Positions 57,672 through 64,000 of a DNA stretch of 64,000 nucleotides are shown here, piece after piece. The translations under genes and the position numbers were made by a program. The notes beneath the pieces were generated by a model that worked only from the letters and a program-made list of their open reading frames with translations, was not told the origin of the DNA and ran no database searches. The stretch comes from Pseudoxanthomonas sp. (lineage in GTDB: Bacteria; Pseudomonadota; Gammaproteobacteria; Xanthomonadales; Xanthomonadaceae). The stretch lies in contig NZ_DASYGY010000007.1 of the NCBI RefSeq assembly GCF_035999195.1, forward strand, positions 1-64,000, read 5' to 3'. Positions within the stretch are counted from its first letter, which is position 1; each line of letters begins with the position of its first letter.

Positions 57672-57706
57672 AAGGGGTTAGGCTTCGCGGCCTAGCCCCT
57701 TCGTTT
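57672..57706 (+). terminator. Rho-independent terminator after tRNA-Leu
   Basis: AAGGGGTTAGGC (57672-57683) pairs with GCCTAGCCCCTT (57690-57701) with one wobble, loop TTCGCG, followed by CGTTTTT. It lies 8 bases after the tRNA 3' end. Confidence 0.88.
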
Positions 57707-57810
57707 TTCTGCAACATGTTTTGGCCCGTAGTTGGCCCGTAACGGCTGCTATTGCTCGCTACGCTCGCCCCGTGGGTAGACTGCGCAGAGGGGACTGCGG
57801 GGTGTGAGCT

Positions 57811-58280
57811 ATGCGACTTGGGGGATGGCTTCGGCTGTGGGTTGTACTGGGTGTGCTGTGGGGTCTACTCGTCGCATTCGTTGCGTACGACAGCCGACCG
57901 AAAATCGAGTCCGTCCGCTCGGCTTGGATTTATGACGCGACCGAGGCCATCGCAGCTAAGGTCACCGAAGCCGAAGGACAACATGTGAGCGGCTACGAGG
58001 TTCGCGATTCGTTTGGAAAGAAATACCCGACATCCGAACAGATGATCGCTTGGCTAGAACAAATCTAGCGTAAGCGAAGCTGAGCCAGGTCATCTTTCGT
58101 GATGAAGTCATCGCGATAAATGCAGAGCACCGGCGAAAGCTTACGGAGCACCCTTCCGACGTAAGGGTCTACGCACTTAAGGCGTTTCTATTCTGGCCAA
58201 CGCCGCTTCTGTTTGTGCTCGCGCTCGGCTACTCCATTGGCTGGGTATGGCGAGGCTTTCGCCCACGCGCCAGCACTTAG
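57811..58280 (+). pseudogene. Decayed two-helix membrane protein gene
   Basis: The first frame (57811-58068, 85 codons) has an N-terminal transmembrane helix (LRLWVVLGVLWGLLVAFVAY) and a soluble part ending AWLEQI. From 58074 a second frame without a normal start continues to 58280. It has a hydrophilic helix (FRDEVIAINAEHRRK), then a transmembrane helix (FWPTPLLFVLALGYSIGWVW) and a basic tail. The layout of one helix at each end suggests a single ancestral protein of about 155 residues broken by frameshift and stop codons near 58066-58073. Its end overlaps the reverse-transcriptase 3' end by 4 bases. The original function is unknown; either half could still be expressed. Confidence 0.6.
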
Positions 58281-59416
58281 GCTGAAGCCGAGGAAGTAGC
58301 CTCAGCTTCTGAAGCCGCAAAAACAGGCGTAACGCTCACGTCTGTAACAGTTGCCAAACGCTCACGCAGTTGCAGAAAGCTTTTTTGAGCACGATTCAAT
58401 GCAATCGGCCGCTTGGCCTTCTTCACTTTCGCCGCCGGGACAGCCGTCAAAGGCCCAAACATTTTTGCTCGCATAAGTTCAAGTCGAGCCTGTATGACGC
58501 TGGCATGGGCACGCGATCCAGGGTGCAACCTTTCGGCTTCCCTGTACTGCCCCATTAGCGTGCCCGCGAGCAACTGAGCATTCTCGTAAGACTTCTCACG
58601 ATCCAGAGCTGAGCGGAAAATCCGCATCTTTCGATAACGCCGCCTCGGCAGCGAGACTCTGTCGTGCCACACCGCAACCCCAGTGACAACCTTTACCGAG
58701 CCGGGCGGGAAGTAAGAAATCTTGTGCCCTACAAATCCATAGGCTGCCAATTCCCGCACAACCTCGGAAGCAAACTGCCGCGTAGCCTCTTCACCCGAGA
58801 ACATCATGTCATCGACATAGAGGGTGAATACCATGCCCTTCCTCTCTGCCAGCGCTGCTATGCGAGCGAACATCCGAGAGCAAGCGAAATAAGAAAGAAG
58901 AGGACTGACTGAACTCCCTGTCGGAAGCACATCACCCGCGCAACAAATTCTCGTCAGCAGGCGTGCAACATCCGGAGCACAGCGCATGACTTCTTCAAAG
59001 AAGGTGCGCACCAATCGAGACCGAACCGAGGGGTAAAAATCTTTGATGTCTACTTTCACACCGCGATGGGCATTCATGTGTTGCCGCGCGTTATCGACGT
59101 AGTCGAGACCTTTAGTCGCGGAATACACAAAACCCGGCTTTTGGATGCGTGACAACAAAGCCGAAATTCGCCGGTGCACAGCATCCAGCAATGGCTTCGG
59201 CTGCTGAATAGAGCGGGGCTTCTTGGCGGGCATCCCTGCCAAAACTTCTTGCCGCTTCTGCGGCAACGTCCACGCTCGATAGTTGTCGGACAAAGAAGCC
59301 AGGAACTGCAAATCGCGAACAGAAACCTGCAACAAAGCCGCCAACTTTCGCTTAGAAGTCACCTTGTAAAGGGGCGACTGATCAAGCGCATAACGTCCTT
59401 GTCGAGCGCGCCCCAT
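58277..59416 (-). CDS. Retron-type reverse transcriptase
   Basis: A 379-residue reverse transcriptase. Retron features: KPRSIQQPKPLLDAVHRRI at the start of the fingers (residues 66-84), NARQH (109-113, the NAxxH motif of retron region X), DIKDFYPSV (metal-binding Asp), LPTGSSVSP, the catalytic YVDD (200-203) and VTG (244-246, region Y). A basic C-terminal extension (about residues 320-379) follows. Retron enzymes copy their own structured RNA into a branched RNA-DNA hybrid and form anti-phage systems with a linked effector. The ATG at 59416 is 3 bases after the XRE gene stop, so both are read from one message starting near the structured region at 60115. Confidence 0.9.
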   Translation of the reverse strand: MGRARQGRYALDQSPLYKVTSKRKLAALLQVSVRDLQFLASLSDNYRAWTLPQKRQEVLAGMPAKKPRSIQQPKPLLDAVHRRISALLSRIQKPGFVYSATKGLDYVDNARQHMNAHRGVKVDIKDFYPSVRSRLVRTFFEEVMRCAPDVARLLTRICCAGDVLPTGSSVSPLLSYFACSRMFARIAALAERKGMVFTLYVDDMMFSGEEATRQFASEVVRELAAYGFVGHKISYFPPGSVKVVTGVAVWHDRVSLPRRRYRKMRIFRSALDREKSYENAQLLAGTLMGQYREAERLHPGSRAHASVIQARLELMRAKMFGPLTAVPAAKVKKAKRPIALNRAQKSFLQLRERLATVTDVSVTPVFAASEAEATSSASA

Positions 59417-59419
59417 GGC

Positions 59420-59725
59420 TCAGGCAGCACTCTTGAATAGAGACTTCTTTTCGATCCACTGAAGGATCGCAATCGCCTTCTCGCCCAGCATGCTCTTCAC
59501 TTTTAGATCGCGCGGCGACTCCCCCGCGTTCTCAGAGAACAAGATCAAGGACGACAACGGGATGCTGAAATGCGCAGAGTACTTCTGCAACAAATCCAAA
59601 CTAGGCACCTTCTTGCCCGACTCAATTTCAGATAGATAAGAGCGAGAAATTCCAAGAGCATCCGCTAGCTCGGCCTGATTCACATCGTGAAAGGAGCGAA
59701 CTAAACGGAGGGCTTCGCCAAACAT
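59420..59725 (-). CDS. XRE-family helix-turn-helix protein of the retron operon
   Basis: A 101-residue protein. Residues 1-60 form a Cro/CI-type HTH (VNQAELADALGISRSYLSEIESGKKVPSLDLLQKYS). The remaining 40 residues are a helical, basic tail (LKVKSMLGEKAIAILQWIEKK). The start at 59725 is set by GGAGG seven bases upstream; an ATG at 59743 lacks one. In classification schemes of retrons one type has an HTH protein as the accessory component, which may act as a repressor or as part of the toxin-antitoxin-like unit. Confidence 0.88.
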   Translation of the reverse strand: MFGEALRLVRSFHDVNQAELADALGISRSYLSEIESGKKVPSLDLLQKYSAHFSIPLSSLILFSENAGESPRDLKVKSMLGEKAIAILQWIEKKSLFKSAA

Positions 59726-59765
59726 GATTGAACCTCCAAGCATTAGAGTGAATGGAAGTAAGAGG

Positions 59766-59930
59766 TTAGTCCATCAACTGTGAAATCCAGTCAATCAAAT
59801 TAGATACGAGCTTGTAGGCAACGTATGCGTAATGCGCGACCTTATACACGGTCTTCAGAGTCGAGCTCTTCAACAATGCTTTCAGTCGGGACGGCTTGCG
59901 GGGGGTACGATTACTATCTGGTTCGTTCAT
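59766..59930 (-). CDS. Small protein upstream of the retron HTH gene
   Basis: A 54-codon frame beginning NEPDSNRTPRKPSRLKALLK. The N-terminal half is basic and polar; the C-terminal half (KTVYKVAHYAYVAYKLVSN followed by LIDWISQLMD) is an amphipathic to hydrophobic helix rich in Tyr and Val that could lie on or cross a membrane. AAGGA occurs 9 bases before the ATG. It is followed 40 bases later by the HTH start, on the same strand. It could be the effector peptide of the retron, with the HTH protein as regulator; that is inference from size, composition and position. Confidence 0.6.
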   Translation of the reverse strand: MNEPDSNRTPRKPSRLKALLKSSTLKTVYKVAHYAYVAYKLVSNLIDWISQLMD

Positions 59931-59944
59931 CGGAAAAATCCTTA

Positions 59945-60115
59945 TCAGTTATGACGATTCGCTGTCCCCGGAACCATTCCGGTTGAGCTAGCCGTCTCAC
60001 GGCCATAACTGACAAATCCGCTGAAGTTTTGGAGTACCCGCTAGCTTTTCACCTCAAACAACCAACCCCGTCTTTCTCACGAAGACGGCCTATGTCGCCT
60101 CATCCATTACTCCGT
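59945..60115 (-). ncRNA. Candidate retron ncRNA (msr-msd region)
   Basis: The 380-bp stretch upstream of the small ORF has no gene but much RNA structure. Seen are a 7-bp hairpin CCGTCTT/AAGACGG with a 7-base loop (60068-60088), a 9-bp stem TCAGTTATG/CATAACTGA (59945-59953 with 60004-60012), and inside it two hairpins, GCCGT/ACGGC and CCGGAA/TTCCGG. An AGCTAGC/GCTAGCT pair could form alternatively. Retron msr RNAs have such short stem-loops just upstream of the protein genes. The flanking a1/a2 repeats, the branching G and the msd hairpin could not be placed by eye, so the limits are provisional. Confidence 0.45.
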
Positions 60116-60311
60116 CATCGATTCACGACGCCGTCGTCATGCACTTAGCAAGGAAAGAGGCTTTCGCCCCCACAGTGCCGAACAGGCCACCACTTTTACC
60201 GCTGCCGCAATCTCCAACCACCGTACGAGGATGGATGATACAGATTGTTCGCTGAGAGTCAACATCCTGATCGCAGGTAGCGAATAATGTTCATTCATCG
60301 TTGTGAACTCG

Positions 60312-60662
60312 TTAACGCACCCACTCCACCCGAACGGCGTCCACGGGCTCAGGCCGGGACAGAACGAACACCGCCAGCGCCAACGCCAGAACAAGGTCGT
60401 CGTGCGCCCCTTCGCGGGCGTTGAACGTGGCATTGCCGGCTTCTGTAAAGCGCACCCGAAAGTCCTGCAGTTCCCGGGCGAGTACAGCGGCATCGGGCAG
60501 GCTGGCGGCAATACGAAGGTCGCCCGAGTGCAGCAGGGCTTGCAGCTTCGACACTAGCTCCCCTTTCGGCACCGACCACCCTGCCCGGTTGCCCGATACC
60601 TCGCGCCCACCAGTAATCACCACGCCCTGCGCCATACGCAGCAGCCTGCGGCCCGCGAACAT
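60312..60662 (-). pseudogene. Phage terminase large subunit, C-terminal fragment
   Basis: The frame codes for GWSVPKGELVSKLQALLHSG, then LRIAASLPDAAVLARELQDF, and NAREGAHDDLVLALALAVF, which follow the pattern of the nuclease domain end of phage terminase large subunits, including the conserved HDDLVLA. The ATPase domain and all other phage genes are absent, so this is a remnant. It suggests that the retron reached the tRNA-Leu site with, or inside, a prophage. Confidence 0.65.
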
Positions 60663-60710
60663 ATCGAACAGAGGGTGGCCAACCTACGTGTAACCCATCG
60701 CCGCAACACC

Positions 60711-60743
60711 CCATAAAAAGCAAATGGAGCCCCTAAGGCCCCA
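60711..60743 (-). terminator. Rho-independent terminator downstream of the 60780-61277 gene
   Basis: On the minus strand TGGGGCC pairs with GGCTCCA (plus-strand 60737-60743 and 60725-60731, one wobble) and is followed by TTTGCTTTTTA. It lies 37 bases after the stop of the unknown gene. Confidence 0.75.
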
Positions 60744-60779
60744 TTCGCTGCGCACTTAAGCACTAAACATCCGCATTCC

Positions 60780-61277
60780 TCAGACCACCGCGTCACCCTC
60801 CTGTGCGGACTCCTCGCCCTCTTCCTCATCCCTCACCCGCCTGTACTTGAACCGCACCGACATCTGCTTGCGCAGCGTATCCAGGCCGCCGCTCTTGCCG
60901 GCCAGCTTGAGCAGCTGATAGCCCTCCACGCAGTTGGACATGATGTCGCTGCCCAGGGCCATCTCGGTGTCCAGCATCTTCTGGTACAGGCGCATCACCA
61001 CCACCGTGCGTGCCCGTAACGCGTCCAGCGCCGCGACATCGCGCTGCAGCGCGGCCAGGTCGAACGTCGGCGGCAGGATCTGCGGATTGGCCGTCAACAC
61101 ATCCACCGCCAGCCGGCAGAACGCCTCCGACTTGTCGCCCATCTTGTGCAACCGGCGCCGCCGCACCGGGTCCAGCCCGATCAATCCGGTCAACCCCGCA
61201 TCCAGTGTCCTCAGGGCGGCGTCGACATTGGCCAGTGAGGCTTCTTCAAACGTGATGTCTACGATGTTCTGACTCAT
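60780..61277 (-). CDS. Conserved hypothetical protein next to the 22-bp palindrome array
   Basis: A 165-residue soluble, largely helical protein. N-terminal SQNIVDITFEEASLANVDAAL, a central KMGDKSEAFCRLAVDVLTANPQ (about residues 46-67), a leucine-rich helix with many Ala and Arg, DTEMALGSDIMSNCVEGYQLLK (about 104-125) and a charged C-terminal tail. I recognise the pattern as a family of unknown function found in several Proteobacteria, but can name no activity. It has its own terminator, AAGGA 7 bases before ATG 61277, and the array begins about 110 bp upstream of the start. The 14-residue SGGAHQRVGY-type upstream extension is excluded. Confidence 0.78.
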   Translation of the reverse strand: MSQNIVDITFEEASLANVDAALRTLDAGLTGLIGLDPVRRRRLHKMGDKSEAFCRLAVDVLTANPQILPPTFDLAALQRDVAALDALRARTVVVMRLYQKMLDTEMALGSDIMSNCVEGYQLLKLAGKSGGLDTLRKQMSVRFKYRRVRDEEEGEESAQEGDAVV

Positions 61278-61386
61278 GGTCGTCCTTGTTTCCTTGTCGT
61301 TGGGATAACCCACCCTCTGGTGGGCACCACCACTGTAGGACGCCGCGCAAGAAAAAACCTCTAACATTTCATCCGTCCTGCCCGCG

Positions 61387-61760
61387 CGACACACTCAGCG
61401 AGTGTCGCGCCATATCCCACCGTGTGTCGCGACACACGCGTGGTCATGGACGGAGATACCAACCGGTATCACGTGAGATACCGATCGGTATCTCGCGACA
61501 TATCGAGGCATATCGCGCGCCATACGGCGCAGTGTCTCCCGACATGCGTGCCGGCATCTCGCGACATATCGCCGCATATGGCCGTCCATATCGAGGAGTG
61601 TGTCGCGAGATACCAACCGGTATCACGCGCCATACCGATCGGTATCACGCGACATACATGCGCATATGGCGCGACATATCCCGCCGTATGTCGCGCCATA
61701 GGGATTGGTATCGTCGGCCATGTTGCCGGACGTCATGCGCCGTGTCGTCGACATGCGCTC
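61387..61760. repeat. Tandem array of 22-bp palindromic units
   Basis: Hexamers of the form CATATC, GATACC, CATACC recur at 61411, 61433, 61455, 61477, 61499, 61521, 61543, 61565, 61587, 61609, 61631, 61653, 61675, 61697, 61719 and 61741: sixteen positions at exactly 22-bp intervals, with one more unit at 61390 (21 bp). Units are degenerate palindromes; the best, around 61475-61494, reads GAGATACCGATCGGTATCTC. Consensus: CG-N-S-ATAYC, about 4 variable bases, GRTAT-S-N-CG. The period is close to two helical turns and is not a multiple of three, so it is not coding, although stop codons are rare in it in several frames. It lies upstream of the unknown gene 60780-61277. Confidence 0.92.
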
Positions 61761-61866
61761 ACCCGCGCCATGGCGTCTCACGCTGGATTGCAGGAAGGCA
61801 AGCGCCGCCTGACCCCTCTTCCCGTTTCCGGCTACCGCGGTCTCACACGAGGCCCACGCTCATCTG

Positions 61867-62226
61867 CTACCAGAATCTCCACCATGGACGGGAGGGCACG
61901 ATGTCCTCGCTTTCCTCCTGATAGCCGTCCTCCGTCCGCGTAAGGACGATGCGCTTGTTACCGACCGTGAGCGCCAGCGTATCGGGACGCGAGACCAGCC
62001 CGATATTGCTAGGGTCGAGCCAGAAGGCCGCGTTCAACGCCTCGACATGCACATTGAGCGCGAAGTCGTCCGCCAGTGCGCCGACCGTCTCCACGCCGGT
62101 GACGGAGGGCGTGGTGAAGCCATAGACCGTCCCTTCATGTCCGGCGATGCCCGCCTGGACCGTCTCCGTCGTGTGCCTGATCCTGACCGTGTCACCGAAC
62201 CCAGGAGCGTCATGGATGTCTGTCAT
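61867..62226 (-). CDS. Hypothetical protein
   Basis: A 119-residue acidic protein without signal or membrane segment. The first half (GDTVRIRHTTETVQAGIAGHEGTVYGF) looks like a small beta-barrel of the KOW/SH3 kind. The C-terminus is acidic and ends in Trp-Trp-Arg-Phe-Trp. No function known. It begins 72 bases after the stop of the amidohydrolase gene, on the same strand, and could be co-transcribed with it. The 22-bp array begins 107 bp beyond its stop. Confidence 0.65.
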   Translation of the reverse strand: MTDIHDAPGFGDTVRIRHTTETVQAGIAGHEGTVYGFTTPSVTGVETVGALADDFALNVHVEALNAAFWLDPSNIGLVSRPDTLALTVGNKRIVLTRTEDGYQEESEDIVPSRPWWRFW

Positions 62227-62298
62227 GCGGGACCAACCTCTGGAGGCCGAGCGAGATGGATAACGACGGATGACATCGACGGTCCGGCAAGTAGTGAA

Positions 62299-63588
62299 TC
62301 AGTCGCCGTCGGGAACGGCATCCGCCGTCACCGCCGCCTCATGAATCACCCGCCCAGCACGCACCGTCATCCGCACATCCGCATACGCCTCCGGCGTGTC
62401 CTGCGGGTCCGAGCCCAGCAGCACCAGGTCACCCGCCAATCCCTCCGAAACGCGGCCACGCTCTGCGGCCTGACCGAAGTGCTGCGCCGGCGCCGTGGTC
62501 AGGCTGGCGAGGATCTGCCGCCAGTCCAGGCCGGACGCGGCCATCAGCCGGTACTCGAGACGCGTGTCATATACATCGATGTAGCCCGCGTCGGTGCCGA
62601 ACAGCACCTGTCCGCCGCCCTGCGCCATGGCACCGAGCTGCTGCTGGGCTGCGCCGACGAACTTCGCCAGCACCGGCTCGGGCACGCCTTCGCGGCGCAG
62701 TTCGGCGTCGAACAGCGTCAGCGTGGGCACGAAGGCCACGTTGCCGGCCTTCAACCGCGCCACGAAATCCGGCGACCACGCGCCCGCATCCGGTGCCGCG
62801 TGGGCCAGCACATCCACGCCGCTGTCCACCGCCACGTCCAGCCCGGCGCGGTCGGTGGGATGGGCGAAGACCGGCTTGCCGTGGGCATGCGCCTCGTCCA
62901 CCGCGGCCCTGGCGATGTCTGCCGGCATGGGCAACACCTGGCCGGGCCCGCCGAGGATGGCGCCAGTGAACAGCTTCACGCCGTCGGCGCCCGCCTGGAT
63001 CTGTGCACGCACACGCGAGCGTGCCTGTTCGGCGGTGGCCACTTCCGCACTCGGCGCCTTGGTCTGCTCCCACAGCTCGCGCACATAGACCGGCGTGCCG
63101 TGTTCGGGAAAGAACGGCATGTCCACCGTCAGCACCTGCGGGCCGACCACCTCGCCGCGCTGGATGCGTGTGCGCAGGCCGCGCGCATCGCCCGGGAGCG
63201 AGGCGATATCGAACAGCGTGGTGAAGCCCCAGCGGGTGAAGCGCTCACGCAGGGCCTCGTCCAACGCGGCCGCCGGCTGCGCGTCGGGCGACAGGAACGG
63301 CGGCGTGATCAGGTGGATGTGGCTGTTCCAGAAACCCGCCGTCACGCTGTTTCCGCGAGCGTCGACCACGCGCAGGCCGGCGGGCACGGCCACGCTGGCA
63401 CGCGTCCCCACGGCGACGATCCGGCCGTCGCGGATCACCACCGTGGCGTCGTCGAGGGGTGCGGCGTCGGGCGCGGGATACACGCGCGCGCCGACGATGG
63501 CCAGATCCTGCGCGGCGACGGGGATCGGGAGAAGCAGCGCGATGAGTACTCCCGTCCTCGCGCGTACATGGCGCAGTCTGTTCGGCAT
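62299..63588 (-). CDS. Secreted amidohydrolase family protein
   Basis: A 429-residue metal-dependent hydrolase with a signal peptide (residues 1-26, ending PVAAQ). The fold starts with a small beta domain (AIVGARVYPAPDAAPLDDATVVIRDGRI). Metal ligands would be NSHIHL (about residue 90), Lys in GVKLFTG, His in FAHPTDR and LAHAAPD, and Asp in FGTDAGYID. This belongs to the imidazolonepropionase-like/prolidase branch of secreted amidohydrolases; substrate unknown, a peptide or amide is likely. ATG 63588 is chosen for its signal peptide. Confidence 0.88.
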   Translation of the reverse strand: MPNRLRHVRARTGVLIALLLPIPVAAQDLAIVGARVYPAPDAAPLDDATVVIRDGRIVAVGTRASVAVPAGLRVVDARGNSVTAGFWNSHIHLITPPFLSPDAQPAAALDEALRERFTRWGFTTLFDIASLPGDARGLRTRIQRGEVVGPQVLTVDMPFFPEHGTPVYVRELWEQTKAPSAEVATAEQARSRVRAQIQAGADGVKLFTGAILGGPGQVLPMPADIARAAVDEAHAHGKPVFAHPTDRAGLDVAVDSGVDVLAHAAPDAGAWSPDFVARLKAGNVAFVPTLTLFDAELRREGVPEPVLAKFVGAAQQQLGAMAQGGGQVLFGTDAGYIDVYDTRLEYRLMAASGLDWRQILASLTTAPAQHFGQAAERGRVSEGLAGDLVLLGSDPQDTPEAYADVRMTVRAGRVIHEAAVTADAVPDGD

Positions 63589-63703
63589 GGCCTGTGATCC
63601 CGGCTGGTGGGGTGGCAGGCGGTCGTGTCCCCGCCCCGCATCGATGCAGGATAGTGCCATGGGCGATGCTGACCGGGATGTGCGGTCGCGATGGACGTCG
63701 CGG

Positions 63704-64000
63704 CTACCGCGCGTGCGGGAGGCTATCGAGGGCGTGCAGGAATTCCGGCTTGAGCGTCAGCCTGCCGAAGAATCCGTGCTGCGTGCCGCTCAGTACCCGC
63801 AGCATGTGGCCGCGTCCGCCCGGCAGGCGACCCGCGGGGAGGAAGGCGACATCGCGCGCATGGGCCACCCAGTCCAGATCGGACTGGAAGATCGGAGTCA
63901 GCCAGCGGCTCCAGAACTGATAGACGCCGACATGCGCCCGGCGTTCCCGCTGGTAGGCATTCAATGAGGCGGGAATGGCGGACTGCGCGCGCAGCGCATC
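63704..64000 (-). CDS. C-terminal part of a probable FAD-dependent monooxygenase (cut by the window)
   Basis: The last 98 residues of a longer protein whose start lies beyond 64000; the frame is open to the edge. The sequence LNAYQRERRAHVGVYQFWSR, then LTPIFQSD, LPGGRGHMLRVLSGTQHGFFG and the end LHALDSLPHAR resembles the C-terminal helices of UbiH/PHBH-like flavin monooxygenases (an xYxxxRR motif, then FQS). The FAD domains are not visible, so the assignment is tentative. A TTG at 63964 could be mistaken for a start. Confidence 0.6.
   Translation of the reverse strand, partial: DALRAQSAIPASLNAYQRERRAHVGVYQFWSRWLTPIFQSDLDWVAHARDVAFLPAGRLPGGRGHMLRVLSGTQHGFFGRLTLKPEFLHALDSLPHAR

Noticed and set aside
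61387..61760. CRISPR array
   Set aside because: The period is only 22 bp and every part of each unit is palindromic and degenerate; there are no constant repeats with unique spacers and no cas genes nearby.
61286..61943. Repetitive proteins encoded across the palindrome array in several frames
   Set aside because: The 22-bp period shifts the frame at each unit, so open frames on both strands result from the lack of stop trinucleotides in the repeat; no ribosome binding site or conserved fold is seen.
57640..64000. Second attachment site (copy of the tRNA-Leu 3' end)
   Set aside because: No second copy of the GGTTCGAGTCCC or CCTTCGGCACCA segment was found to the right within the window.

Overview
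The window is high-GC proteobacterial chromosome. Gene content and repeat types point to the family Xanthomonadaceae (Xanthomonas, Stenotrophomonas, Pseudoxanthomonas or Lysobacter range). Pointers are GTAG/CTAC-bounded palindromes of the SMAG/REPIN kind, a chromosomal integron with Xanthomonas-type attC sites, a MetX-like acyltransferase near a cysteine dioxygenase, a fused E1 alpha/beta dehydrogenase, and an sdh cluster carrying its assembly factors. Genus and species cannot be fixed from the sequence alone.

Region 1 (1-3650) is the distal end of a cassette array: six attC sites of about 60 bp that share one core and carry the extrahelical base of integron recombination sites. Four complete cassettes lie between them (a membrane protein, an apparently non-coding cassette, a lipoprotein, a second membrane protein). 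A fifth cassette is interrupted by an IS30-family element, and a last TonB-like cassette looks frameshifted. intI lies outside the window to the left.

Region 2 (3722-35129) is mostly housekeeping. A leftward block runs sdhAF4-sdhCDAB-MAPEG-sdhE-cptA-lolC-lolD. Then come ygfZ, a ubiquinone-type hydroxylase, an FMN reductase, a compact E1/GST/nucleotidyltransferase/GNAT cluster, glutaryl-CoA dehydrogenase, tatD, a secreted quinone oxidoreductase fused to an NTF2-like domain, tcdA, a cytochrome c'-like protein, cold-shock protein, pldA, arsC, a sterol desaturase, class I fumarase, an ECF41 sigma factor with its carboxymuconolactone decarboxylase partner (both with matching promoters), a frameshifted TRIC-type channel gene and a LytS/LytTR two-component pair.

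Region 3 (35375-57516) holds an RND pump with its fusion protein, an ABC exporter, a PQQ-type sugar dehydrogenase, a thioesterase, omega-amidase plus aminotransferase (methionine-salvage type), and the complete cytochrome c maturation operon ccmABCDEFGHI, followed by metX and a cysteine dioxygenase. Its intergenic spaces are packed with hairpin-forming repeats; one SMAG element sits inside the ccmH reading frame.

Region 4 (57578-61866) is accessory DNA beside tRNA-Leu(CAA): a decayed membrane gene, then a leftward retron-like operon (structured RNA, 54-residue small protein, XRE regulator, retron reverse transcriptase), a phage terminase fragment, and a gene of unknown function preceded by a tandem array of 22-bp palindromic units with exact phasing over 16 units. 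The last two are the least explained items in the window. Region 5 (61867-64000) returns to ordinary genes: a hypothetical protein, a secreted amidohydrolase and the end of a probable FAD monooxygenase.
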